Shown piece by piece: positions 1 through 41,808 of a stretch of 64,000 nucleotides of DNA. Position numbers and translations under genes: made by a program. This stretch comes from Siphonodentalium dalli (Eukaryota; Mollusca; Scaphopoda; Gadilida; Siphonodentaliidae). The stretch spans positions 47,608,443 through 47,672,442 of the forward strand of contig CP136068.1 in NCBI GenBank assembly GCA_032622095.1, read 5' to 3'. Numbering within the stretch: the stretch's first letter is position 1; every line of letters begins with the position of its first letter. Under the pieces are notes generated by a model. It was not told the DNA's origin. It worked only from the letters and a program-made list of their open reading frames with translations, and did no database searches.

Positions 1-60
1 CCTAATATGCACGGTGTCTGCAAAATGTGTACGGTCAATGCGACTGGATCATATTTTCAG

Positions 61-27966
<27,906 letters not shown>

Positions 27967-30900
27967 ACCCTTTCTTTCCTGAATGGAGTGTAAACAGCTT
28001 GTTCAATTAGTATAAGCAGGCGACATACATATAAGTAGTTAAATGCAGACAGATTCATACGCATTTATGGTGAAATGTTCAGATAAAAAGGTTAACAAAT
28101 GGCCTATAGCTGGTCGAACGTATCGGAACATTTCCTTGTGCAACTACCTGTTAATGAGTAATTGGTAAATAAATGGTTAAATGGACCACTGAAAGAATGT
28201 GCGCCGTATGCGGATCCTGTGAAGTGTAGGAGATACTTGGAACATGCATGGCTAACTGAAGTTGAACACATGATATTGGATTATTGCGGTTTTGTTTAGT
28301 GAATATATGGAGGAATGCACGAATCAACGACGGAAGTGTCCCCAACTGATGTGGTGTGGAAAAATGTGTTTAAGAGGGATATATTAAAATCTAAAGTGAT
28401 TTTACACACAATTATTCTAATGCAAATTTAATTTATTGGCACACGATTCCTACAGTATATGTACATGAATGTGCTATGTCGTAAAGGTAATTTTGAAATC
28501 ACATTTAAATTCCGTCTGGCTTGAGAACCGTAGTTGGTGTTGAGTAGACTATGAACATTCGGCATATAATCATTGATACACGAATCAACGTTTCGTGGTT
28601 TGGATAACCTTGGATCCTACTCAACATTTATTTTCTGACATAAGTAATTTCCATTAAAATGTAATACTATACCCGATGTATCTATGCTAATATGAAAATC
28701 GAAACATCACATCGATACATCACATCGATATATTCTGCCTGTTTTATTTGTTTGTAAAATCGTTATCATTTAGACCTTTTTCTTCACTAATAATGCAGTA
28801 GGTCGGTGGAGGCGGGCCAGTGGTCTTTCTAATTGTACGGGGACACAACAAAATGACAACCCGTTTTGTGTTGCTTAATTGTTCAGACATAATAGATGTT
28901 TATGAAGATGTTGTTCGGGATCATATTCAACTGCAGTAGATAAGGCAGGCACACTCTAGTACATATACAAATATGTACCCCCTCTTTAGTTAATGATACA
29001 CATTAGCACAGTATGTGGGAGTGATGTGGTTTTGATACTGTGATAAAGACATATACTCGGTTAGGCCGTATGGATGTGCGATTCAAACTGATCTGTCCAC
29101 GCAATGTAACGCCATATGCCCCAAACGCGAAGCATGCAAATCTCAGCATGTCCTCCCAAAAATCCGAACACTATCTGCTTATAAATAACTTGTTTAGGTA
29201 TATAATCTGCTTACAATTGTCTCATTTTGAGTCGATAACATGCTGAACATGAGATCAAATTAGCCAAAGTATCGACTCATAATAAGGCGATTCTAAGCAG
29301 ATTTTGTGCGGACATTGACACAAATAAATAACCCACGACTGTTCAGGTTTACGCAACTTTAAAAAGTGTTTTCACAATGGTCTGCGCCATAAAACGAAAT
29401 GACTATGACTCCATTATATGCTTATTTTAGAATCAAATAATCACATTATGTACCTATTTAAAATTATAGGTCGATTATGTGCGTATTTGCTCGAGGATAT
29501 GTTGGCAAATCTTTATCACCCATACACATATGTTCAACGCAACACACTGACACATTCACCTGTGCCATAACCAAATATTCGTGCCATATATTTATATTAT
29601 ATTGACCTCATTGTTTCATCCATATCCATGCATATATATGTTCATACAAATATATTGTTACAGTCCCTCATTTTCATACATCAAGAGCACGTGTTTGCAT
29701 TTATATGTCATTTGATGATTATTATTATTTGTCGGAAATTAAAGTTGATCGTTGCGACAATCGACATCCTAATCTTTCATAGGTTTCATGGGGCTTGTTG
29801 CATATATGCATGTTAGACATTTATTTATGTTCACATCACAGCTGGGACGTGACAACACTGGGTTTCTGGATATGGCCAACAGTTTCAACGGTTGGACATT
29901 TCATGCCCGACATATCTACATTAATTGGACATTTCAGACAATATGTTGCGTTTAGTCTGCTAGTTTTATCTTCCCGTCAGTATTTCGTGTGAATGTGTTC
30001 TTCTGGACGTCGAATATTTTCCTATGTTCGGTCAAATGGAAGTCCTCATAAATTGGTGTTTTGGTATTGTTTTGGCATGGAAACCTCTAGCCATGTTCCT
30101 GCCTTATGTGCAGCATGTGTGGTAATTGTTTGTTATTAGTTTAAGCCTAAATACTTTTAATGTACCCACTGTAAACGTACGAAGAAAAGTAGTTGAGAGA
30201 AACTGAATTGAGGTTAGTGTTAAAATAACAATCAATTATATCTTCGTTGTGTACTTTTTTGGTGATTTAAAAGACAACGATAATCATGTATATCATGTTA
30301 TATCTATATAGCCATATGGTCGTCGCTAAATCATGTTTGGTGATTTGTCAACAGTCAATTATTGGGTCACCCGGTTTACATGCCAATAATGCTGAGATAT
30401 ATCGAGTGTAACATGAACAGGAAGTAACATATTGTTGACCTAATCTGAGCTAATCACTGGCAGCGGTTGGTATACTAATTGGGCGTGCTTTTAAAAGTTC
30501 AGTCTAATTGCAAAAAAATGGCTTATATAGTGTTTATACGTTCGCATGTGCACGGCGAGTAATGGCAAATCCAATGTGGCTTTAGGGTGGACCTCGCTCT
30601 ATGTTAGTTGGTGTTAAAATTGATAAAGAGAGTGGCTGTCAGCAGGGTCCGATGAGGGCGAGTTATCAGGGTTTAACGCAAGAGGTGGGGCTAGATTTGA
30701 GCTATTAGTTTAATAAGCATAATTTAAGTTGTGGTCATTGGGGGGGGGGGGCTTTCATTATTCGATATAAACAACAACCTGTTCACATTTTATTACATCG
30801 AATAAGTTGAAAATATGTTCTGTATCTTCTTCTATCAAATGGTAAATACTATGGCATATATTTTATATATTGTGATATGGGGGTTCGAAATATAAGTTGA

Positions 30901-31052
30901 CCTTTAATGTTAGCAATTGAATTGTTATTCTCGTCACACAAGAAATACATATGCACATCTATAATGGCGAAGTGCATCGATTTAGAATATATAAACATTA
31001 TTTACAATAGCACGTGAATTTCCGGCGAGCATCTGACGCTAAACGCCAGAAC
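27967..31052. other. Intergenic, repeat-bearing
   Basis: This holds the 3' side of gene 1. A possible poly(A) signal AATAAA lies at 28168-28173, but similar sequence near 19590 suggests it is inside a repeat. A copy of the dispersed family in reverse orientation runs about 29040-29505 (ending CTCGAGGATATGTTGG), and a G-run lies at about 30740-30750. I see no gene. Confidence 0.5.
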
Positions 31053-33714
31053 ACGTCATGAATTATATTAAAAATATACCCAGAACTTACGCATGGCGGG
31101 GTTGCACTAACATTCCAATATTCTCAATCGTAATACATTACTGGCACGTGGGCTTTATTTTGGCTATGTGATTTATGTGGAATAAATACAGAACACAACT
31201 TGCATCAAAATCTAGAATCTTAGCTCTGATTCCGAACGATATATCCTTGGGCCGCCGGTAATTAATTCGATTCTAGAATATGATGCAATCTTTGTTCTGT
31301 ATTTATCATACACCCACTGTTCTGGATGAGTTTAACTCATGTCAGTGAGCACCACTGATGTTATAACTAAATATATTGTAGATATTTGATAAAAAAAAAA
31401 ATTGAACTTAAAACTTAAACCCATGCCAATTAGCTGCATTTATTTGTGATCAAAGTCTATAAAAACATTAATTATATGTTCATCAACCGGCACCCGGAAC
31501 GGGTCGTTGGTCGTACGTCGTCGATTTTGGCAACAACGCCAATACAAAGTAGCTCCGGTTTCTATTAATCTTTCGATCTACAACACTATGTATGCAATAA
31601 CTGGTATTACGTTGAACACATATGTGTGTCTCGCGTCAATGGGCGTGGCATAAATATATAGTATTAACAGCTAGAGGTATTCTCCTGTAAACAAATATAA
31701 ATGTGTGACAATGAATCCCCAGCTTAAATCAGCTCATTAATATTCATGTTTCGATATATGGCACTTATTACTGTTTTTATTGACGCGCGACAAAAATGTC
31801 CACATGTGTTAATATAAATGGCCGTAACCCAGGCAGAACAGCTAATACGTCTTTTCTTGGATAGATAAGCTTCGTAGAATATGCAATGTTTCAGTGTCAA
31901 TGACTATTTTATGCAAAACATTAAATATACAATGCCGATAATTTAGATTTTGTCAAAATCTAGTTTTAACAAGAACGAGTTGCTTATTGTTGGTGAAGGG
32001 AACGTGAGCCTAATTAATTAGCGGTACCTTGTCGGACTATATCATCGTTGGCTAACAGGTGTCAGTTTTGAGGATACTATTTAAGAAACTGTTATCGTCG
32101 CCCGCCAAGCATAACATATATCTCTGTGTGCCGGAAGCAATCGTGGGCTCGTTGAACAAATTAAATTTGCTACATTGCTGTAAAACTAGCCGTACTTAAA
32201 TGTTAGCATGCATATATATACAAAAGTAATTTGGATGAAAAGAAACGAAGCAGCCATTAAAGGCACGGGCGGCGTTCGTTGCAGACATATTCATATTTGT
32301 TAAAATGGCCATCAACAGAAGGAATATTAAAATATATATAGTTTTGTTCATATGCCAAACATAATCAGCGCGTAAATAGTATATTGTCGTCAATACGTAC
32401 GATGGTGTACGTAATCAAGAACCTGCTCATAACACAACGCAATTGTATTGGTTAATCACACACAACTTATATACACGCTCTTTATTATTTACATATCAGG
32501 AAAATAGTAACAGATAACGCTATTTATGTTTACCATATCCGGATCTAACCAAAATCCATGTTCTGTAACGTTTTTTTGCTTACATAAGAAATGAAAACGT
32601 TTGTCAATAACACACTGCTTATGCCATATTTCTGATTGGTATAAGAACAAAGTATGTCTATATTTTACTGTACTTGTTCTGTTTATGGCGGTTTTTGACG
32701 GAGCTGAATATTTTAACAGAATACCCACCGCCAACCGTATATTTAGGGTACGTTCATACACTGGGAAGTTTGCACGGTATGGTTTGCAGACATTTCGTCG
32801 TAGAAAACGATATGGTGCCATAATATAAACTGAAACAAAAATATGAAATACATCTGTACCACAGTTAACTACTCGCGACGTAAAATATATGTGTTACCAC
32901 CTGTAGCGATGTTACCTGAATTTGCCTGTAAATAACATGCAATTATCTCGCAAGAATCAATCTTACAGGTATTTGAATGGAAATATCAGTATCACTGTTA
33001 CAAGTTTGACTACAGACCTAGTACTACTCATATCGTTCGCATTGGTAAAGATGCATGTTATATGCACGTTTCTGTTCATATTATGGCACCATGCTATTTT
33101 CTATGACGAAATGCCTGCAAACCATACCGTGCAAATTTGAGCATACCCTTAAGGGGGATTTGATGTAGCGCTCGTATGGGTATAATTAAATAAAAACATT
33201 GTTGATTTACATCTGAAAGTTGCAAGCTGGTCCACCTAATAGAAAAACGGAGAGACGCTATCGCTATACTCATCCAGGTTAAGTAGTCCTCCTATGTTGG
33301 GTATGATATCGGTTGGAAAAGTGATGTTGATAAAGAAATATGCCGTTATTTGATCTAAAGATGTCATTTCCACGGTGTTTCACTAACCTAAACGAATCGA
33401 GAAAAAGCCCTTATTTGTATAAACCATTCAAAACATGTTATGAAATAGCAAATTTGATTTTTGAGACAATGCAAATTTGTCTCAAAAACAAATTTGCTTC
33501 TAAAAATAGGCGCCTGGTGTGTTGTATAGTCCCAAGCATGTTCTAAGAGCAATGCTCGCCATGTTTCGGAGGCATAAAGTATATAACATTGCTGCTGTGC
33601 CGTACCTACTATATACATATATGTTATGAAATAGTTTAGTAAAGGTTGTATTGGTTGTTGCAAAGCGACCATAATCAAGATGGTTATTCATGTCGTTTCG
33701 CAGGCACCAGCGCA
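31053..33714. repeat. 2.66-kb tandem duplication, copy 1
   Basis: It begins ACGTCATGAATTATATTA and ends GCACCAGCGCA. It matches 33937-36601 over its whole length, with scattered substitutions and a few short indels. Inside are a 120-bp foldback (31184-31306) and an 80-bp inverted pair (32747-32826 with 33079-33150). The longest frames (110 aa on the minus strand, 75 aa on the plus strand) lie over the inverted pair and change length between copies, so I do not call them genes. Confidence 0.9.
31184..31306. repeat. Foldback within the 2.66-kb unit, copy 1
   Basis: AAATACAGAACACAACTTGC and AAAATCTAGAATC on the left pair with GATTCTAGAAT and GCAATCTTTGTTCTGTATTT on the right. The same hairpin is at 34067-34190 in copy 2. 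Confidence 0.8.
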
Positions 33715-33936
33715 AGGTAATAGGTATAGCGGTGGATATCATGGTAATAGGTATAGCGGTGTATATCATGGTAATAGGTATAGCGGTGTATATCAAGGTA
33801 ATAGGTATATCGGTGTATATCAAGGTAATAGGTATAGCGGTGGATATCATGCATATATATACTGATGAGAAGAAAGACACAGTAACATGATTTTCCCAAT
33901 AATCAATTACAATCGCTTAAAGTGATGTGAAACTGT
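33715..33936. repeat. Spacer between the tandem copies with a 27-bp minisatellite
   Basis: Five units of GTAATAGGTATAGCGGTGTA-TATCATG run from about 33716 to 33850. Since 27 is a multiple of three, several frames stay open (the Y-, G- and I-rich ORFs here are artefacts). The segment is followed by AAAGACACAGTAACATGATTTTCC, also seen near 8215. Confidence 0.9.
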
Positions 33937-36601
33937 ACGTCATGAATTATATTACAAATATACCCAGAGATTACGCATGGCGGGGTTGCACTAACATTCC
34001 AATATTCTCAATCGTAATACATTACTGGCACGTGGGCTTTATTTTGGCTATGTGATTTATGTGGAATAAATACAGAACACAACTTGCATCAAAATCTAGA
34101 ATCTTAGCTCTGATTCCGAACGATATATCCTTGGGCCGCCGGTAATTAATTCGATTCTAGAATATGATGCAATTTTTGTTCTGTATTTATCATACACCCA
34201 TTGTTCTGGATGAGTTTAACTCATGTCAGTGAGCACCACTGATGTTATAACTAAATATATTGTAGATATTTGATAAAAAAAAAATTGAACTTAAAACTTA
34301 AACCCATGCCAATTAGCTGCATTTATTTGTGATCAAAGTCTATAAAAACATTAATTATATGTTCATCACCCGGCACCCGGAACGGGTCGTTGGTCGTACG
34401 TCATCGATTTTGGCAACAAAGCCAATACAAAGTAGCTCCGGTTTCTATTCATCTTTCGATCTACAACACTATGTATGCAATAACTGGTATTACGTTGAAC
34501 ACATATGTGTGTCTCGCGTCAATGGGCGTGGAATAAATATATAGTATTAACAGCTAGAGGTATTCTCCTGTAAATAAATATAAATGTGTGACAATGAATC
34601 CCCAGGTTAAATCAGCTCATTAATATTCATGTTTCGATATATGGCACTTATTACTGTTTTTATTGACGCGCGACAAAAATGTCCACATGTGTTAATATAA
34701 ATGGCCGTAACCCATAGGCAGAACAGCTAATACGTCTTTTCTTGTATAGATAAGCTTCGTAGAATATGCAATGTTTCAGTGTCAATGACTATTTTATGCA
34801 AAACATTAAATATACAATGCCGATAATTTTGATTTTGTCAAAATCTAGTTTTAACAAGAATGAGTTGCTTATTGTTGGTGAAGGGAACGTGAGGCTAATT
34901 CATTAGCGGTACCTTATCGGACTATATCATCGTTGGCTAACATGTGTCAGTTTTGAGGATACTATTTAAGAAACTGTTATCGTCGCCCGCCAAGCATAAC
35001 ATATATCTCTGTGTGCCGGAAGCAATCGTGGGCTCGTTGAACAAATTAAATTTGCTACATTGCTGTAAAACTAGCCGTACTTAAATGTTAGCATGCATGT
35101 ATATACAAAAGTAATTTGGATGAAAAGAAACGAAGCAGCCATTAAAGGCACGGGCCGCGTTCGTTGCAGACATATTCATATTTGTTAAAATGGCCATCAA
35201 CAGAAGGAATATTAAAATATATATAGTTTTTTTCATATGCCAGACATAATCAGCGCGTAAATAGTATATTGTCGTCAATACGTACGATGGTGTACGTAAT
35301 CAAGAACCTGCTCATAACACAACGCAATTGTATTGGTTAATCACACACAACTTATATAAACGCTCTTTATTATTTACATATCAGGAAAATAGTAACAGAT
35401 AACGCTATTTATGTTTACCATATCCGGATCTAACCAAACGCCAGGTTCTGAAACGTTTTTTTGCTTACATAAGAAATGAAAACGTTTGTCAATAACACAC
35501 TGCTTATGCCATATTTCGGATTGGTATAAGAACAAAGTATGTCTATATTTTACTGTACTTGTTCTGTTTATGGCGGTTTTTGACTCAGCTGAATATTTTA
35601 ACAGAATACCCACCGCCAACGCCGCCCGTATATTTAGGGTACGTTCATACACTGGGAAGTTTGCACGGTATGGATTGCAGACATTTCGTCGTAGAAAACG
35701 ATATGGTGCCATAATATAAACTGAAACAAAAATATGAAATACATCTGTACCACAGTTAACTACTCGCGACGTAAAATATGTGTTACCACCTGTAGCGATG
35801 TTACCTGGATTTGCCTGTAAATAACATGCAATTATCTCGCAAGAATCAATCTTACAGGTATTTGAATGCAAATATCAGTATCACTGTTACAAGTGTGACT
35901 ACATAACTAGTACTACTCATGTCGTTCGCATTGGTAAAGATGCATGTTATATGCACGTTTCCGTTCATATTATGGCACCATGCTATTTTCTATGACGAAA
36001 TGCCTGCAAACCATACCGTGCAAACTTGAGCGTACCCTTAAGGGGGATTTGAGGTAGCGCTCGTATGGTTAATTAAATAAAAAACATTGTTGATTTACAT
36101 CTGAAAGTTGCAAGCTGGTCCGCCTAATAGAAAAACGGAGAGACGCTATCGCTATATCCATCCTGGTTAAGTAGTCCTCCTATGTTGGGTGTGATATCGG
36201 TTGGAAAAGTGATGTTGATAAATAAATATGCCGTTATTTGATCTAAAGATGTCATTTCCACGGTGTTTCACTAACCTAAACGAATCGAGAACAAGCCCTT
36301 ATTTGTATAAAACATTCAAAACATGTTATGAAATAGCAAATTTGATTTTGAGACAATGCAAATTTATCTCAAAAACAAATTTGCTTCTAAAAATAGGCGC
36401 CTGGTGTGTTGTATAGTCCCAAGCATGTTCTAAGAGCAATGCTCGCCATGTTTCGGAGGCATAAAATATATAACATTGCTGCTGTGCCGTACCTACTATA
36501 TACATATATGTTATGAAATAGTTTAGTAAAGGTTGTATTGGTTGTTGCAAAGCGACCATAATCAAGATGGTTATTCATGTCGTTTCGCAAGCACCAGCGC
36601 A
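33937..36601. repeat. 2.66-kb tandem duplication, copy 2
   Basis: Direct repeat of 31053-33714 with high identity. Differences include GCCAACCGT against GCCAACGCCGCCCGT (an extra six bases near 35625). The copy ends at CCAGCGCA, where it joins unrelated sequence. Confidence 0.9.
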
Positions 36602-37090
36602 GCCATTGGTGAAATATGTTTAAATAGATCCGTTATTTAATGTTTCGCACAGACACTGTTTTTTCTTCGATGTCCAGATTAGCTAAACACCACGAGAATG
36701 ACAATTTTAGAAAAAATATAACGGCACATTTTTGTTAACAGCATCCGTTTGCCCTACCAGAATAGTAGCAATTCAGTAAGACCCACCAGCGCCATAGCTA
36801 ATTAGCAGGACAACTTAGCCAAGTGTGTATACTGACATTGTATTGTAATATAAGTTTGTTAACTATTTTGTGACGATATAGTTTCTTTCACTTACTTAAT
36901 TAAATATATTCTTTTGATGATTGAAGTATTTCAATAGATGTGAGCGTTGAATGTATTTATCAACACATTATAATGCCAGAGTACGACAGCCTATACAATA
37001 GCTATTGATTTGTATTTCAGGCGCACATACCTTGTATGTTGTCCCTTTGAAATAATACCAACGCAGATAGGTTTAGACAGAGAAGAGAGT

Positions 37091-37800
37091 CCATTGGGTT
37101 TCAATTACACTGCCCTCGATTTGGTATCGCTCTTGAACCATCGCAGAAAACACATTTCTTAATTTTCGCCACCCTGGTGTTTAGTGGCTTGGGGGTGCTC
37201 CAAAAACCCAAATAGTTTCAATCACACCATCGAGTACATGTACATCCACATTTTACGTCAAATACCCATCTAATGTTTACTGATCTGTAAAACATAACAT
37301 AAGAAACAAAATTTCCTGGCGTTAATTATATTGACGAAACCTTACACAAACATACCTTAATTTCACCTAACCAGTTATCATATTTGTTATGTCTCCTAAA
37401 TATTTTCGAGTATCAACAAGCAAAGACGATGGACGTCCATTATGGCGATAGTTTTGCGCGGAATGTCAAAGTAGTTAGTCATTTGTGTCGTCAATGTTGT
37501 CTGTATTATAATTAAAAGTTAAACATGACATGACAGGAGGGGTGGGTACCAATATGCTCATTCTTATCTATAAAGAAAATTTCGTTTCTTAAGTTATGTG
37601 TTATGATCAGTAAACATTAATGGCTATTTAACCCAAACATTGTGGATGTACTCGATTGTGTAATTGAAAATTGTGTTTGTGTGGGGCGCCTAAGCGCCAG
37701 GATTGCGAAACTTGGGTTTCTGTTATGGCTCAAGGGCGATACCAAATCGAATGCATCAAACCGTTCGTACGTGATAGTGTAATTGAAACCCACTTGGCGC
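37091..37800. mobile_element. Foldback element with arms of about 165 bp
   Basis: Left arm 37091-37260 (TGGGTTTCAATTACAC, CGATTTGGTATCGC, ATCGAGTACATGTACATCC) pairs imperfectly with right arm 37635-37800 (GGATGTACTCGAT, GCGATACCAAATCG, GTGTAATTGAAACCCA). It is non-coding. Confidence 0.65.
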
Positions 37801-40196
37801 TCTGTCTAGTTCTGGTTACTACGAATCAAGCGGCTGGTTCGATTAGGACAATGACCAGTCTAATGCGTGAAATTTGGCAACAACTATATCTAAGTTTATA
37901 AATTATGGCAGTAAAAATACATATTGATGACATATTTTCGTCTCAAGTTTTATATATTCGCGTAGTCAACGACAATCGCTATCTAGCTGTTGTCTGCCGT
38001 TATGTCTGCGACGTCCACGTATGTTTAGTTGTGTACACTCAATGTCGCTGGTTTTGTAGACTGCTTCCCTGTCCAAGACCCCGAAAAATCTTCAAACTTA
38101 GTAACATGACCCATGGTTGAGTTAGGGTCGATTCCCATGTGCATATCCCCATGCGTCGAATTATGAATTGTATTGGATCCTGTAATTCGACCCAATATCG
38201 AGCATTTCTTTATGTAAATCCATGCATTAGTGTGTTGTCATTACCGATCCATTGGAAAGTAAATGCAGCTGAGAGTGGACCAATCACCACCACACCGAAT
38301 ATTCGAAAACGTGCATTTATGTTGCCAACCGTGCATATCATTGTTGTATTTTGCACTTTTCTCAAAGAAATAGCTGAAATAGAGGATTTAATTGTTTTGG
38401 AAATAATGAAACGGTTGGCATAGTAGCAGTTATATTCACTCAATACCTTGACATTTGCCTGGTTGAATTTGATACGTTTCTGTAAATTTCGTCAAGCCAT
38501 TGGGGTAGATATAGGCCGTATAAACATTATTGTATGGTCCTTGTGTGTTCATGGTGACATGTTTTTGATAAGTTCTCAAGTTGGCTAAGTATAGCTACAG
38601 AATATGGCGAATATAAGTCATAGGATATCAATTGGCGTCATCTGACCCCTAAAACTGCAGCCTATCTGGAAAATAATGTTTTATTGTAACATATATCTCA
38701 GCATTCGCCGCACACGCGCAATGAAGATGGGAATACGCCCTCTCGGTACACAGTCATGTTGGACCAAATCGTCGACTCATACGGCTGAACTCTGGTATCT
38801 GGTCTATAGAGACCAATAATCGCGGTGTTCCTTGTCAGGAACTGTTCTCGTGAAACCACCTGGCCCCAAGCTGGGATCGGCGGATTATTATTAAATTAAC
38901 CACAATCTATGGACACACGCGTGCTGCTTCGAGATTATTATGCTGGTGTCGCCAAACCTATTGTGTAGCGGTACCTGAATTTTGTCGCCGATAGTCAGGG
39001 ATCATGAGACAGTGGGTTAATCGGATGTCTCATCCCCTAATTTGGTCACAATTTTCAAAAGCTGGAAAAGTTCATGCGTGAACAAAAGGGAGTTGGAAAG
39101 TTCAGACCGACCATAGACAGTGATTGTCCCGATAGCTTAAGTTAGGTATTCAGACCAAGAACCAAATATTGTCTAATACTTGTAGTCAAAATATTAGACT
39201 GACCACCTTGAGTTGAATATTTTCCACCCCTCATATGATGTGTTGCCTTGGGTTCGTCATGAATAACCAGATCCGATCATTTGATAAATAATTAGGTATC
39301 AATTGGAATATTGCAAACTTAAAGGAGAGCAAATATGTTTCTCTGGTTTCCCCCTGGTTACGTCCCTGCATGTGTCTCCCGCATCGACGAACATTTTTTT
39401 CGGAAATGTCTCTCTGTCTCTGTTGGTTTGCCATGGGCACTGTGAATTGTTGACGTTCGGTAGGGAGATTTAAAGAAGAGACTCAAACCATGATGTGAAT
39501 GGGTTGTTTTAATGTTGGAAGTCGGATTTCGCCAAAACACTCATCACAAATTTCGATCTGGTGTCGCTGACCCAACTTTGGTCAAAATTTTAACAGTTGG
39601 AAATGTCATGCATGCCTGGCAAGTTAGTTGGAAGAACGTGACATAAATGGTTTGAAATTGTTTAATTCTGTGATTTTCGGACCAGGAATTCTGTTTATAC
39701 CAAAATCTGAATGTTTTCCTATTATTATAGGGGATATCGGGTTGTGAGTTTCCAGTAGTTGGAAAGCAAGAAGTGGGGCTCACGGGTGCGGTGTGTTCAA
39801 TATAGAATTTCTCGAACTTGGGAATTTCTTATAAGTTCAAGGGCTTACACCAGGAAATTATTTATAAGATGGATAACTGGAGAGTCGGTGGCTGACCCTC
39901 TACCACGGCCCTGGTCGTACCTCTGTGTTATATTACATTCAACTACACATTTGGCTACATAGTAGATATTTCTCCCACTAGGTAGTGTAAATAATGTGAC
40001 TAACGCCCTGGTTGAAGTTATTGGAAATTGGTGCCTACAAAATTTAATTGTCATAATAACAAATGTTCTATAATACTTCTTCGGACATTTCCTTATCTTG
40101 TTCCACAATTTTTGGTTTTGCTGTATTTGACTGTATCCATGTAACGGTTATACTATCAAACATAGCGAGCAGATTAAAAATAATGCTAGACTGTGT

Positions 40197-41808
40197 GGCC
40201 CGATTCGTCATCTCATTTTAAACATTGTCTGCGTAAACCTCTAGGTTTAAACCGCCGTGGTTTAAACCGCAACCGCAGGTCTAAGTGACGCATTCGTCAT
40301 CTCTGGTTTAAACCTGGTCCAGCCAGACCAGTGGTTTAGCAGATAATTAATTGTACTTTCCTAATGCGGACCGCCTCGATTTATTGATTGCGAAAATCAA
40401 TAATTACGACCATATTTTGATTGGAAATGTATAAGCGAGAAGCACTCACACCTATAAAGCGTGTGGGGATAATTTTTTGATATTACGTTTAAACCGGCAA
40501 CTAAACCATCTAATTCGGGGGGTCCAGCTAACCAGCTTTTCCGAGGATACACTTGAGATGACGAATCCATCTTTTCTTCAACGCGGTTTAGAACTGTCAA
40601 ACAATCAATCAAAGGGTGGAGCTGTAAATTATCTCGAGTGAGGGCGTGTCTAAGTGGCGGCTGCCGTCTGGTGTGATCATGTCACAGTTGATTAATTCGC
40701 ACGCGAGCTTTGCTCAGATATGGACATGTTCCTTCAGTATGATTTTAACAACTATATTGTGGTTTTTATTTGGCTTATGGCAATCAGAAATACTTATATT
40801 GCTATATGAGTTAAATTTGATAACTTATTTTGATGTGGATCATGCCACAAAGCTCTACTCTGACTCCGCCCATAAATTCCCATACTATTCCTCCAGTTCA
40901 AAACCTGGGAGCTTTTTGATTTTCTGCATGACGGAAAATTTATAACACTGAAAAAAAGCAACGCATGTAATATATTTCTTTATTAAAAGCTGTGTCTCTG
41001 TATAGTTGCCCACTTCAAACAGTTCAGATGCCGCTTCTGGTGTGTACTCATAAGCAAATTGCTTTTACTTGACTGACCTCTTGGTCCAAGATTGAATCGA
41101 TTATGGAGCCTTTATTCAGCGTCAGGGGTGCCTGCGGCCCCTTCGTGCGACAGGAGCCTGCGTCATATTTGAGCACATTTTTATCACTAGAACATTTTAA
41201 TTTAAAAAAAAAATTAATTTAATTAAACAAACAAATTTTAATATAAATTTTAAATATTGTTTCTTGATAGATACAACTCCATACTCAATTTAACAACACA
41301 ATTTTTTCATTTATTTTAAATTAAAGTTTTCTTGTTTTTAAATTCGTGTTAGAACAGTTGCGAACAGACACGCGGACATACATATATACAGCCCTTATAC
41401 CCTTCAATATATACAGATATATATGTAGATACTCCGAATTTTGTCTTTGTGGGTAAAGCGTCTTGCAGAAAACCAATCTCAAACAAAGTGATAAACAGCG
41501 CGTGAAGCTCGTGTTGAGAGCATGCTCTTTGTCAGATATATTGATTTAATGGTCCAAAGAGCGATACTCACTTCTCAATGAAAAAATCGTGCACGCGTTC
41601 GCGATGATTTATAACATGTCAATAACCACAACATCGGTTTGTCTTTTGGTCCGATAGGTAAGAGGGTAGCTTGACTGTATGCTCATATCACCAAATCGAT
41701 AACTGAATGACAAAAACGCCCCCTTAGACCCGGGTTGGCTGGACCGCCAATGTATGTTTAAACCAGGTTTAAACTCGGAGGTTTAAACCGGAGATGACGT
41801 ATCCGGCC
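40197..41808. mobile_element. Non-coding TIR element with GTTTAAAC subterminal repeats
   Basis: The left end GGCCCGATTCGTCATCTC is inverted at the right end (GAGATGACGTATCCGGCC). Both ends carry clusters of GGTTTAAACC and a CTGGTCCAGCC motif. The interior has no convincing gene. Confidence 0.6.

Noticed and set aside
32489-32821. 110-codon minus-strand frame (165 codons in the second copy at 35374-35871)
   Set aside because: Lies over an inverted repeat inside the 2.66-kb duplication and changes length between copies; no recognisable domain.
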